Of a DNA stretch of 31,782 nucleotides, positions 25,252 through 31,782 are shown piece after piece. A program made the translations under genes and the position numbers. The first letter of the stretch is position 1; each line of letters begins with the position of its first letter. Origin of the DNA: a virus; the IMG/VR virus record IMGVR_UViG_3300025872_000194, positions 1 to 31,782 of that record, one strand, 5' to 3'. Under the pieces are notes generated by a model. The model searched no databases, was not told the DNA's origin, and saw only the letters and a list, made by a program, of their open reading frames with translations.

Positions 25252-26310
25252 TCACCCAATCACAGGTGATTTATGAGTTGCCAAATCAAGGGGAAAGTTG
25301 TGAGCATTCCGTTCGTGCATTACCTCAAAGCCGAGGTTAGCGCGATTGAGAACATCAGCCCAAGTATTAACGACACGACCATTGTTGTCCAGAAGTGACT
25401 GGTTAAAGTTAAATCCGTTCAGATTAAAGGCCATAGTAGATACGCCAAGAGCAGCGAACCAAATGCCCACAACAGGCCATGCTGCCAGAAAAAAGTGAAG
25501 AGAACGGCTATTATTGAAGCTAGCATATTGGAAGATCAAACGTCCAAAATAGCCATGAGCGGCAACGATGTTATAAGTCTCCTCTTCTTGGCCAAACTTA
25601 TAACCGTAGTTTTGAGACTCTTGTTCAGTCGTTTCACGTACAAGACTAGACGTAACCAAGCTACCGTGCATTGCACTAAACAACGACCCACCAAATACAC
25701 CGGCGACTCCGAGCATATGGAAGGGGTGCATAAGAATGTTATGTTCAGCTTGGAAGACCAACATGTAGTTAAACGTTCCCGAGATACCAAGAGGCATAGC
25801 ATCAGAGAAGCTTCCTTGGCCAAAGGGATAGACAAGGAATACAGCGGAAGCAGCCGCCACCGGCGCGGAGTATGCAACACAAATCCAAGGCCTCATTCCT
25901 AGTCGATAGCTAAGTTCCCACTCTCGTCCCATGTAAGCATAGATGCCAATGAGGAAGTGGAATACAATGAGCTGGAAAGGACCGCCGTTGTAGAGCCATT
26001 CATCAAGTGAATTAGCTTCCCAAATTGGGTAGAAGTGTAGTCCGATGGCATTGCTGCTCGGAACGACGGCTCCCGATATGATGTTGTTTCCATAAAGAAG
26101 AGAACCTGCGACGGGTTCACGAATACCATCAATGTCTACTGGAGGCGCAGCAATGAAGGCAACAATAAAACAAATGGTGGCTGCCAGGAGACACGGAATC
26201 ATCAGTGTTCCAAACCACCCTACATAAAGACGGTTATTGGTGCTGGTTACCCAGCTAGAAAAACGCTCCCAAGTATTGTCTTGAGAGCGTGCTACTGCAA
26301 TTGCAGTCAT
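25252..26310 (-). CDS. psbA: photosystem II D1 protein
   Basis: 352 residues, no interruption. D1 is the reaction-centre subunit that turns over fastest in light; phage copies keep photosynthesis going in the infected cell. Functional residues are all in place: Y161 (Tyr-Z), H190, H198, H215, H272, F255, S264, and the manganese-cluster ligands D170, E189, H332, E333, H337, D342 and A344. Position 130 is Glu, the state found in high-light D1 isoforms, rather than Gln. The mature end at A344 is exact, but the cleaved extension is only 8 residues (THKSPVIG), about half of the usual cyanobacterial 16. The gene starts 7 bases after the RlpA-like gene, without a Shine-Dalgarno sequence, and is followed by a probable terminator. 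It is read as a host-derived auxiliary metabolic gene. Confidence 0.98.
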   Translation of the reverse strand: MTAIAVARSQDNTWERFSSWVTSTNNRLYVGWFGTLMIPCLLAATICFIVAFIAAPPVDIDGIREPVAGSLLYGNNIISGAVVPSSNAIGLHFYPIWEANSLDEWLYNGGPFQLIVFHFLIGIYAYMGREWELSYRLGMRPWICVAYSAPVAAASAVFLVYPFGQGSFSDAMPLGISGTFNYMLVFQAEHNILMHPFHMLGVAGVFGGSLFSAMHGSLVTSSLVRETTEQESQNYGYKFGQEEETYNIVAAHGYFGRLIFQYASFNNSRSLHFFLAAWPVVGIWFAALGVSTMAFNLNGFNFNQSLLDNNGRVVNTWADVLNRANLGFEVMHERNAHNFPLDLATHKSPVIG

Positions 26311-26317
26311 AGTGATG

Positions 26318-26650
26318 TTAGTTTAGACGAGTTACTTTAATCCGTCCAACACCAGAGTCAGTGAGACCGATAGCATCAGCCGCACCTTTACTAAGATCGA
26401 TCTCTCTTCCAGGAATGAAAGGGCCACGATCTGTTACCCGTACAATGGCACACCTCTGGTAGCAGACCCGAAGTCTTGTACCGAAGGGGAGTGTCTTGTG
26501 CGCTGCAGTAAGGGCTTGTTGATTGTACCGTTCGCCATTAGCAGTGAGGCGACCATGGAAACCAGGGCCATACCATGAACTAATGACTGACAGAGTTGTT
26601 AGGATAGGAATCATGATAAGATAGCAAAGAACATTCTTATCTCCGTCCAC
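26318..26650 (-). CDS. RlpA-like double-psi beta-barrel protein, probably exported
   Basis: 110 residues. An N-terminal hydrophobic segment ([18 protein letters not shown], residues 7-24) is a likely signal peptide. The rest is a double-psi beta-barrel of the RlpA family: [41 protein letters not shown] at 71-78 and [11 protein letters not shown]. RlpA proteins bind, and in some bacteria cut, peptidoglycan; candidate active residues E40 and D74 are kept. The SPOR domain of full RlpA is absent. The GTG start lies within a few bases of a terminator stem, so the ATG at residue 13 is a possible alternative. It sits directly before psbA between two terminators. It may act on the host wall before or at lysis, or change it during infection; this is inference. 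Confidence 0.85.
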   Translation of the reverse strand: MDGDKNVLCYLIMIPILTTLSVISSWYGPGFHGRLTANGERYNQQALTAAHKTLPFGTRLRVCYQRCAIVRVTDRGPFIPGREIDLSKGAADAIGLTDSGVGRIKVTRLN

Positions 26651-26688
26651 ACAAAAGCCCTACAGCTACTCGCAAGAAGTAGGGCTTT
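26651..26688 (-). terminator. hairpin terminator upstream of the RlpA-psbA pair (possibly bidirectional)
   Basis: A perfect 10-pair stem joins 26654-26663 (AAAGCCCTAC) and 26679-26688 (GTAGGGCTTT) around a 15-base loop. In the minus-strand transcript it ends in UUUU directly after the stem. It starts two bases past the stop of the 419-residue gene. The mirror A/U ends mean it could also stop transcription on the plus strand. Confidence 0.85.
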
Positions 26689-26690
26689 AT

Positions 26691-27950
26691 CTACAGTATC
26701 CTCAAGTACTGATTTAAGTAATACACAAATTGATCGTTACTGGGGTGAGTCATAACAATCATTTTACGTGGATCAACTTCCTGAATCTGATAGTACCAAT
26801 TGGTACTGTTGACCACATTACCAGAGTAGATAATGCTTGCACTAATACCGTTTACATTGAACTGTCTAGTTGCAGCTACCAGTACATATGTCTTACTTAG
26901 TGTAGCAGCATTACCACTAACAAGGAACTGACCAACGTCTCCATTAATATCAATGCTTTGTACATAGTGCAGGTCAGCATTGTTGCCAGTGAAAGTATAT
27001 GTCCCCTTCTCTGCAACCAGGATTGCTGTGTGTCGAAGGTCAGCAGGGTTACCTATCTCAGTGAACGTACCCTTTGCAGCTGCAATAAGAGCAGCATGGC
27101 TTAGAGTGGCAGCAATACCGTTGGCTGTATAGGTACCTTTCTCTGCAGTTAGACGTGCCGCATGGAGAAGAGTAGCATCGACACCTGTTTCGGTGAACGT
27201 ACCAACGTCAGCGGTAAGTACCTTGTTTGGATTGCTGCCTTTTGTGAGGGTTGCGTCTTTACCAGTGTGGACGTATGAACCAGCACTAGCAGTTAGGTTG
27301 AATCCTTTTGCTAGATGAGCAGCAACTCCCGTCTCAGTGAAGCTACCCGCAGCAGCAGTAAGGACAACTGTTGCATCCCTCAGCTCAACAGTCCAACTAC
27401 GGAATGCAGAGCTTGCGTTAACAGTGACGTTCTGGTTTGACCAGCTGCTGACCGTACCGTTCGTATCATGACCAGCAGCTTCCGTACCACTGCTGGCACG
27501 GTTGGTCATTCCAGTTGGAGCTAGCTCTACGTTCGTAGCAGTACGGTGACCAGCGACACCGACGACCCAGCTGCTGTTGCCTGTACGCTGAAGAGTTAGA
27601 GCTGGATAACTGATCGTTGTGGTTGCTGAACCACTACCACCAGCACTAGCACCGACAAGTGCTGTTCCTCGGTACACCAGACAAATCAGCTCAGTGGCGT
27701 TCGTCCATGTACCCGAGGTTGTTGTACTTCCGGTTGCTACTGCCCTATGAAAGCGGGAGCTGTTGGTGTTACCCCCACTTGTGCCAATCAGTGTCCATGT
27801 AGGAACTGTACCCCCAGCAGTTGGGACAGTGGGGGCCGTGTTACTACCGTCTCGATAGGCAAAGATCAGGATCATGTCCCCACTCTGGTGAGCAGGGATT
27901 GTTACTGTGGTGCTAGCTGCGCCTTGAGCACCAACAAATGAGATGCTCAT
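26691..27950 (-). CDS. repeat-bearing structural-type protein
   Basis: 419 residues in three parts. Residues 1-195 form a beta-rich domain (SISFVGAQGAASTTVTIPAH, LIFAYRDGSN, WTLIGTSGG) that I know from other phage structural proteins and that often carries long Thr/Ser-rich strands. Residues 197-378 are eight tandem units of about 22 residues. The last 40 (NWYYQIQEVDPRKM) form a unique end. There is no signal or enzyme motif. The make-up suggests a surface-exposed virion fibre or decoration protein. It follows the 145-residue gene by 9 bases and is closed by the terminator at 26651-26688. Confidence 0.75.
   Translation of the reverse strand: MSISFVGAQGAASTTVTIPAHQSGDMILIFAYRDGSNTAPTVPTAGGTVPTWTLIGTSGGNTNSSRFHRAVATGSTTTSGTWTNATELICLVYRGTALVGASAGGSGSATTTISYPALTLQRTGNSSWVVGVAGHRTATNVELAPTGMTNRASSGTEAAGHDTNGTVSSWSNQNVTVNASSAFRSWTVELRDATVVLTAAAGSFTETGVAAHLAKGFNLTASAGSYVHTGKDATLTKGSNPNKVLTADVGTFTETGVDATLLHAARLTAEKGTYTANGIAATLSHAALIAAAKGTFTEIGNPADLRHTAILVAEKGTYTFTGNNADLHYVQSIDINGDVGQFLVSGNAATLSKTYVLVAATRQFNVNGISASIIYSGNVVNSTNWYYQIQEVDPRKMIVMTHPSNDQFVYYLNQYLRIL
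26817..27362 (-). repeat. eight tandem 22-residue protein repeats
   Basis: The encoded consensus is roughly LTAEKGTYTxTGxxATLxHx. Units start near residues 197, 219, 245, 267, 289, 311, 333 and 357 of the 419-residue protein. The middle units are most alike and the last two have drifted. Each looks like two short strands with a turn, so the array probably makes an extended beta-rod. Variation in unit number between related phages is expected. Confidence 0.8.
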
Positions 27951-27959
27951 GGCTACTCA

Positions 27960-28397
27960 TCAAGCAAGAGTAAGGATACCGTTGGTCTGATCTAGGTCTA
28001 CGGTCAGTGTTTCACCGGCTCCAATTGTCACGGAGGAGCCATAATCCCACCAACCAATCAACGGGTCAGCAGGGGAAGTAGGTGTGTCGTTAAAAAGGAT
28101 TGCATAGCGAGCGGTAAAACCAGAGCCTGAACCCGTCCACACAGGATCAGTACCACCAGTCAGCTTGAAGGTGCCACTCGATTCAGCACCAGTAATCGTG
28201 CCCACAGAGATACCACCAGAGGTGTATCCACCAGCAGTTGTCAGCTCAGTAATGTCAGCACGTACAGCGTGGGTAGCAGCGTTAGGAGCCGTGTTGCTCA
28301 GTGCAACCCTCAGCACATGAGTGGTGCCTGTTTGCAGCTGGTGTACTCCCGATGCAAGGTCTTTGACAAATGTGTTGTACTTATTAAATGTTGCCAT
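27960..28397 (-). CDS. phage structural-type protein of unknown function
   Basis: 145 residues, beta-rich: MATFNKYNTFVKDLASGVHQ, then HVLRVALSNTAPNA, YTSGGISVG and WWDYGSSVTIGAGETLTVDL. I recall this family as widespread in phages of cyanobacteria and proteobacteria, near head or collar genes, without an established role. It lies between the collagen-like and repeat-bearing genes with gaps of 2 and 9 bases, so the three are probably expressed together as a surface module. Confidence 0.75.
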   Translation of the reverse strand: MATFNKYNTFVKDLASGVHQLQTGTTHVLRVALSNTAPNAATHAVRADITELTTAGGYTSGGISVGTITGAESSGTFKLTGGTDPVWTGSGSGFTARYAILFNDTPTSPADPLIGWWDYGSSVTIGAGETLTVDLDQTNGILTLA

Positions 28398-28399
28398 TG

Positions 28400-28957
28400 T
28401 TAGTTATGTTGAACAGAAATACCACCAGACACCCAACCCTTCTGGGGAGGTGCTGACTCTCCTACATGTTGAACCCTGCCGGGTGGTCCCATTGGACCGG
28501 CTGGACCGGGCTTTCCTTGCACCCCAGGGGGACCTTGAATGCCTTGAATTCCTTGCGGCCCACGTGGCCCCACAGCTCCATCCTTTCCATCCTCTCCGTC
28601 ATATCCAGGTTCACCTTGTGGGCCAATCATGGATACACCTACTGGCCAACCTTCAGCAGTCTTCGGACCGTAGATTGTCCAGTGAACGTAGTCAATGTAG
28701 AAGGCACCTACAGGCCCCAGGAAGGGGGATGGTGGGGTTGTCCCGCTAAGGATACCCACACCATCTTCCCCGTTCCTTCCGGAGGCCCCTGGAGGCCCCT
28801 GATCGCCTTTCTCTCCTTTAGGACCCCGCTCCCCTTGGATACCTTGGGGTCCTTGTTCTCCATCATATCCAGGTTCTCCAGGTTCACCGGGAGGACCGGG
28901 TGGTGAATACTCAGGTGCAAACGAGAAGCACCCATTGATTGGGTTTAGACGGAACAT
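28400..28957 (-). CDS. collagen-like virion protein
   Basis: 185 residues. Two Gly-X-Y blocks (residues 19-67 and 112-160) flank a short non-collagen part (68-111) with PSPFLGPVGAFYIDYVHW and TIYGPKTAEGWP, a segment often found between collagen blocks in bacterial and phage proteins. Triplets include GPPGEPGEPG and GPQGIQGIQGPPG. It would form a triple-helical trimeric stalk on the virion. The C-terminal 25 residues (VGESAPPQKGWVSGGI) may be a trimer seed. The start overlaps the upstream stop by one base (TAATG). Confidence 0.92.
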   Translation of the reverse strand: MFRLNPINGCFSFAPEYSPPGPPGEPGEPGYDGEQGPQGIQGERGPKGEKGDQGPPGASGRNGEDGVGILSGTTPPSPFLGPVGAFYIDYVHWTIYGPKTAEGWPVGVSMIGPQGEPGYDGEDGKDGAVGPRGPQGIQGIQGPPGVQGKPGPAGPMGPPGRVQHVGESAPPQKGWVSGGISVQHN

Positions 28958-29172
28958 TACGACACACGGGTAACACTTGTCAGGTAACCATTACCATCGT
29001 AGGTCATGTTAACAGTAGACACAATCTGTCCACTAGCTCCGCCAGCACGGTACACAACAGTGGTGGGGTTACCGTTGACATCATTGGTGATGCCGATGTA
29101 ATCGTGTTCTGGTACACTTAGACCAGACTCCATTTGTCGGGATGAATACCGACCTGTTGCAATGTTTGCCAT
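28957..29172 (-). CDS. small beta-rich phage protein of unknown function
   Basis: 71 residues: MANIATGRYSSRQMESGLSV, then DYIGITNDVNGNPTTVVYRA and MTYDGNGYLTSVTRVS. The strand-turn-strand pattern ending in YDGxGxLTSVTR recurs in small cyanophage structural genes as I recall them. Its position among collagen-like and surface-type genes suggests a virion component. No Shine-Dalgarno sequence is seen before the ATG. Confidence 0.72.
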   Translation of the reverse strand: MANIATGRYSSRQMESGLSVPEHDYIGITNDVNGNPTTVVYRAGGASGQIVSTVNMTYDGNGYLTSVTRVS

Positions 29173-29189
29173 AATGGTGGATTAAAGTA

Positions 29190-29384
29190 TTAAGCCCACG
29201 CTCCTGTGTAGGTACCATCATCATCAAGAGTACCAGGCTCACAAGTTGAACCCTTGGGGCTCAGTTCAGTGAGAGTAGTACCGGGATAAGGATACTGAAA
29301 ACCAGGAGATGTACTGGTGGGAGCACAGTATTGAACTTTGGCTACAGAAGAAACTTTGGGATCAAAAGGATTAGCTCGTGCCAT
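29190..29384 (-). CDS. small hypothetical protein directly after hli
   Basis: 64 residues, MARANPFDPKVSSVAKVQYC, Pro/Thr/Ser-rich, with two cysteines and a DDDGTYTGAWA end. No family is recognised. Its ATG follows the hli stop codon with no gap, so the two are translated together. A small virion protein is plausible from the neighbours. Confidence 0.65.
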   Translation of the reverse strand: MARANPFDPKVSSVAKVQYCAPTSTSPGFQYPYPGTTLTELSPKGSTCEPGTLDDDGTYTGAWA

Positions 29385-29501
29385 TTAGAAAATACCAGGA
29401 ATAAGTTGTCCGGTGGTTAGATAAGCGCCAATACCAGCCACGATGCCAAGCATAGCCAGGCGACCATTGAGAAGTTCAGCGCGATCATTAAAGGAAGACA
29501 T
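29385..29501 (-). CDS. hli: high-light-inducible protein (one-helix chlorophyll-binding type)
   Basis: 38 residues, MSSFNDRAELLNGRLAMLGI and onward, too short for most ORF filters. The core ELLNGRLAMLG (residues 9-19) is the chlorophyll-binding motif of the Hli/CAB helix, with E9, N12 and R14 as key residues, followed by Gly/Ala-rich VAGIGAYLTTG within the same single membrane helix. Hli proteins bind pigment and protect photosystem II during stress; cyanophages carry them with psbA. The start codon overlaps the scaffold stop (TAATG) and the stop is joined to the next ATG, so it is a true operon member transcribed with virion genes. It is separate from psbA, which is 3.1 kb further on and behind a terminator. 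Confidence 0.95.
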   Translation of the reverse strand: MSSFNDRAELLNGRLAMLGIVAGIGAYLTTGQLIPGIF

Positions 29502-30262
29502 TAGAATTGAAGATCAGATTGTTCAAGTTTGGCGGCAACATCAGCTCGATAAGCTGGATCATTGTCGTAGCGAGGGTCACTCATGGCACGGACAAGTTCA
29601 GCTTGAGAGCGGAACCCAACAGTTTCATTACGTGCTGCAGAACCTTGGAGCATACGCCCGTCATAACCAGCAGCATCGTTGTAACGATTAGCCAGTGCCT
29701 GAATAGCAAAGTAACAGGCAAGAGGATCACCACGATCCATCACAGTATCAAACATACTGATCTCCTGCTCGCTGAGATTATTTGCTGCCCAGCCAATCAT
29801 GTTGTTGTAATTCTCTTCACCACCCACAACACCCTGCAGGGTGGAGACATCTTCTGGAGTGAGTGCGCTTGCCTCTGGTGCTTGCTGTTCAGCTTGTGCT
29901 CGATAGTCCAGATACATCTGAGCAACCTCAGCCGCAGAAAGCTTCTCTAACTTAGACAAGGTTTCATCCTTGTACTCAGTCAAGCTTTCGTTCCACAGCT
30001 CATCCAAGAAGGCAGTAGTAACCTCCTCTTCTTGGGGTGGTTCTACCTCTTCCTGAGGTGATTCAGCTTCGGGGGTTCGATCACCTAGTTTACGTTGAAG
30101 CTCTAGGTAGGCATTCTCAAGCTCATCTGCATCACGGAATTTACCAGCAAGAAGGTTCTGTTCCTCTTGATATAGCTGCTCACCTACTTGCAGTGAGTCA
30201 AGCTCTTCAGCAGAGAACTCACCTTCTTGAGGCTCCGTTGGATCATACGTCAGTGTAGCCAT
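29501..30262 (-). CDS. capsid assembly (scaffolding) protein, T7 gp9-like
   Basis: 253 residues, strongly acidic and mostly helical, like T7 gp9 (307) but shorter. It has a negatively charged linker at about 64-82 (EAESPQEEVEPPQEEEVTT) and a helical C-terminal part with NYNNMIGWAANNLSEQEI and FAIQALANRYNDAAGYDG, which is typical of cyanophage scaffolds. It guides capsid assembly and leaves the prohead. It begins inside the end of the 77-residue gene (20-base overlap), downstream of the portal gene. The capsid gene does not follow directly; hli does. Confidence 0.88.
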   Translation of the reverse strand: MATLTYDPTEPQEGEFSAEELDSLQVGEQLYQEEQNLLAGKFRDADELENAYLELQRKLGDRTPEAESPQEEVEPPQEEEVTTAFLDELWNESLTEYKDETLSKLEKLSAAEVAQMYLDYRAQAEQQAPEASALTPEDVSTLQGVVGGEENYNNMIGWAANNLSEQEISMFDTVMDRGDPLACYFAIQALANRYNDAAGYDGRMLQGSAARNETVGFRSQAELVRAMSDPRYDNDPAYRADVAAKLEQSDLQF

Positions 30263-30476
30263 TGGTGGTAATTACTTTTAGTTTTCCAAGTCCCACAGTC
30301 TCGACGCGATTGGGAGCGCCAATCGTTGCCTTTCCATACTTGTTCCGTGGGGCATACTTATTGGTTGGTTGAATGCTAGTTGGAATAGCATTCTCAGTGT
30401 TTGTTTCAGGCACCTCGGGGGACTGGACCGGAGGATTCTTGACCCGCTTCGGGCGGCTGGGGATTACTTTGTCCAT
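30243..30476 (-). CDS. small overlapping protein between portal and scaffold
   Basis: 77 residues, MDKVIPSRPKRVKNPPVQSP, basic at the N-terminus and Pro/Asn/Thr-rich. It overlaps the last 71 bases of the portal gene in another frame and the first 20 of the scaffold gene. The region 30263-30405 has no other gene, which supports it being real. No function or family is recognised. The double overlap suggests coupled translation of portal, this protein and scaffold. Confidence 0.6.
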   Translation of the reverse strand: MDKVIPSRPKRVKNPPVQSPEVPETNTENAIPTSIQPTNKYAPRNKYGKATIGAPNRVETVGLGKLKVITTNGYTDV

Positions 30477-31782
30477 TAACTAAGTTCAATGCTTCTGGGT
30501 TTTTGGTGGGATCCATCAGCGGTGTACTAGCCAGCTGACCAATCTGCTTGGTGATCTCCATGTCCTTCTGTACACCAACATTCTGCATCTGTTCTTGTTG
30601 CATTTCATCAACACTCTTGACGAGGTTGAGAACATCAATACCTTGAGCAGCAGCCAAACGTTTGATGACTTCGTTGCTGTTGATATACTTGGCGATAGAC
30701 TCTGGACCCATTGTTTGGGCAATAGTCGTGAGGAAAGCAGCGAGGCTCTCTCGATCTTGACCACGACCAAGAGCGTTAATACCAGCAACGATGGTTGGTT
30801 TAACAATCTTCTGTGGTATGCGGGGGATGTCCCCTACCTTCTGTGCGATATTTAACTTGCGGTTCAGATAGGGAACCAGGAACTCAACAGTCAGCAGGGA
30901 GAAGAGTCCACCCAGTTGTTGCTCCAGTTCCATCTGAGTCATGCGTACCTCTTCAGCAGTAGTACGCTCACTATCCCGTACACTCAGGATCAGGAATGCT
31001 TCACCGAGTCGACGCTCTAGCATTGACATCATTTCAAAAGCAGTCTTGAAGTCTGCAGTCTTACCAACTTGCACTACACCGATGTCATCCGGTCGTCCTT
31101 GAACGATCGCACCGTTGCCTGCAGCGGCCAGCGTCTGGGGTTTGGTTGTGCTTGAGGGTGACACTACGAACACAACCTTAGCGGCTGCTGCAGAGCCTTC
31201 TACGAGGGCCTGAGAGAGTGCTTCAAGGGACCGTAGATCACCAATGAATTCCTCTACTCGACCACGACCATAGACCTCACCATCAACTGTGTTGAACCTG
31301 AGTACAAGCCAAGGGTTGGCATCCACTGGAGCCTTACCCATTGAACCTGGGATGATCTTGTCTTCATACTCTTGATGCCAAACAAAACGATTGTTGTCTA
31401 GCCGAACATGAGTATAGATGTCGCACTCATCATTCCTTTCAGCTTCTGTCCCCGCTACGTTATTGGGAACAATCTGAGGTAGGACTTTATAGAGTAGTTT
31501 CTTAGAGATACGTTCTTTCGTGACTATTTCTAGCACATTGCCGTTGCCGTCTCGTTCAACAACGTAGCGATTCAAGGGGTACAACTTGAGCTGCTTCTCT
31601 CCCATGAAGATCAGAGCATTACCTGCGACTACAAGATGCTTCAGTGCTTGGTGTACTACGACACGATCACTGGAAGCAGCAATAGACTCAAGAATAGTAC
31701 GCTCAATCTTTGCAAAGGATAGGTCTAACTCAGATCTGACTTCGGGTGGGAAGTCTTGACCCAATGCGTTGTCATCTAACTG
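30406..31782 (-). CDS. portal (head-tail connector) protein, T7 gp8-like, 5' end outside window
   Basis: 458 residues are visible; the frame is open to the window edge (QLDDNALGQDFPPEVRS), so the TTG at 31764 is an internal Leu and not the start. T7 gp8 is 536 residues, so about 80 are missing. Family features include VVVHQALKHLVVAGNALIFM, WLVLRFNTVDGEVYGRGRVE, SLEALSQALVEGSAAAAKVV, SERTTAEEVRMTQMELEQQL and the C-terminal Gln/Met-rich end. It forms the twelve-fold ring through which DNA is packed and leaves, and onto which tail tube A docks. Confidence 0.95.
   Translation of the reverse strand, partial: QLDDNALGQDFPPEVRSELDLSFAKIERTILESIAASSDRVVVHQALKHLVVAGNALIFMGEKQLKLYPLNRYVVERDGNGNVLEIVTKERISKKLLYKVLPQIVPNNVAGTEAERNDECDIYTHVRLDNNRFVWHQEYEDKIIPGSMGKAPVDANPWLVLRFNTVDGEVYGRGRVEEFIGDLRSLEALSQALVEGSAAAAKVVFVVSPSSTTKPQTLAAAGNGAIVQGRPDDIGVVQVGKTADFKTAFEMMSMLERRLGEAFLILSVRDSERTTAEEVRMTQMELEQQLGGLFSLLTVEFLVPYLNRKLNIAQKVGDIPRIPQKIVKPTIVAGINALGRGQDRESLAAFLTTIAQTMGPESIAKYINSNEVIKRLAAAQGIDVLNLVKSVDEMQQEQMQNVGVQKDMEITKQIGQLASTPLMDPTKNPEALNLVNGQSNPQPPEAGQESSGPVPRGA

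Noticed and set aside
28466-28906. Plus-strand frames of 146 and 142 codons over the collagen-like gene
   Set aside because: They are shadows of the repetitive Gly-Pro codons on the minus strand, with no recognisable product.
28400-28957. Regularly spaced short repeats that could be mistaken for a CRISPR array
   Set aside because: The period is three codons of Gly-X-Y in an open frame, without constant repeats and unique spacers; it is a collagen-like gene.

Overview
The window is part of the genome of a T7-like cyanophage (short-tailed, lytic cyanopodovirus). Every supported gene lies on the minus strand, so the natural reading direction is right to left. The phage assignment rests on a full T7-type structural and packaging series: portal, scaffold, major capsid protein, tail tubes A and B, three internal virion proteins, tail fibre, lysis genes, and small and large terminase. 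The cyanobacterial host is inferred from an intact photosystem II D1 gene (psbA), a 38-residue high-light-inducible protein (hli, too short for ordinary ORF calling) and a flavin-dependent thymidylate synthase (thyX). A marine or freshwater picocyanobacterium such as Synechococcus is plausible, but species cannot be fixed from this sequence.

Layout in transcription order. 31782-29501: portal (5' end outside the window), a small overlapping gene, and scaffold. 29501-26691: an accessory block between scaffold and capsid, with hli, four small or collagen-like genes and a repeat-bearing surface-type protein, closed by a hairpin terminator. 26650-25252: an RlpA-like double-psi beta-barrel gene and psbA, followed by a second terminator-like hairpin, so this pair looks like its own transcription unit. 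25251-23383: a hairpin-rich leader, the capsid gene (GTG start), two small genes and a strong terminator in the same position as T7 T-phi. 23361-9874: tail tubes A and B, three internal virion (DNA ejection) proteins and the main tail fibre. 9864-7867: a small gene, a 13-codon fragment of the holin-candidate gene, a second tail spike and its small partner. 7864-6616: holin candidate, endolysin, a membrane-anchored coiled-coil protein and small terminase. 6635-3217: small basic protein, HNH endonuclease, a disordered Lys/Pro/Ala-rich protein, a terminator, and an unfamiliar 589-residue protein with a DRGH nuclease-like core. 3215-403: large terminase, a densely folded intergenic stretch, a small basic protein and thyX. 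402-1: mostly non-coding, with alternative hairpins and possibly the start of another gene.

The genes describe one infection cycle. The capsid is built on the portal and scaffold, DNA is packaged by the terminase (perhaps helped by the nucleases beside it), and the tail and internal proteins cut peptidoglycan and deliver DNA. D1 and Hli keep host photosynthesis running, ThyX supplies dTMP, and the endolysin with a membrane protein ends the cycle. Genes are packed tightly, with many TAATG or ATGA overlaps, and few have a clear Shine-Dalgarno sequence.

The observations most worth a second look are: the holin-fragment scar next to the extra spike gene, which records how a receptor-binding cassette was inserted; the 589-residue DRGH protein between the terminase subunits; a LytM/M23-like domain whose motifs occur in circularly permuted order; the terminator-bounded RlpA-psbA unit; and a D1 with a half-length C-terminal extension.
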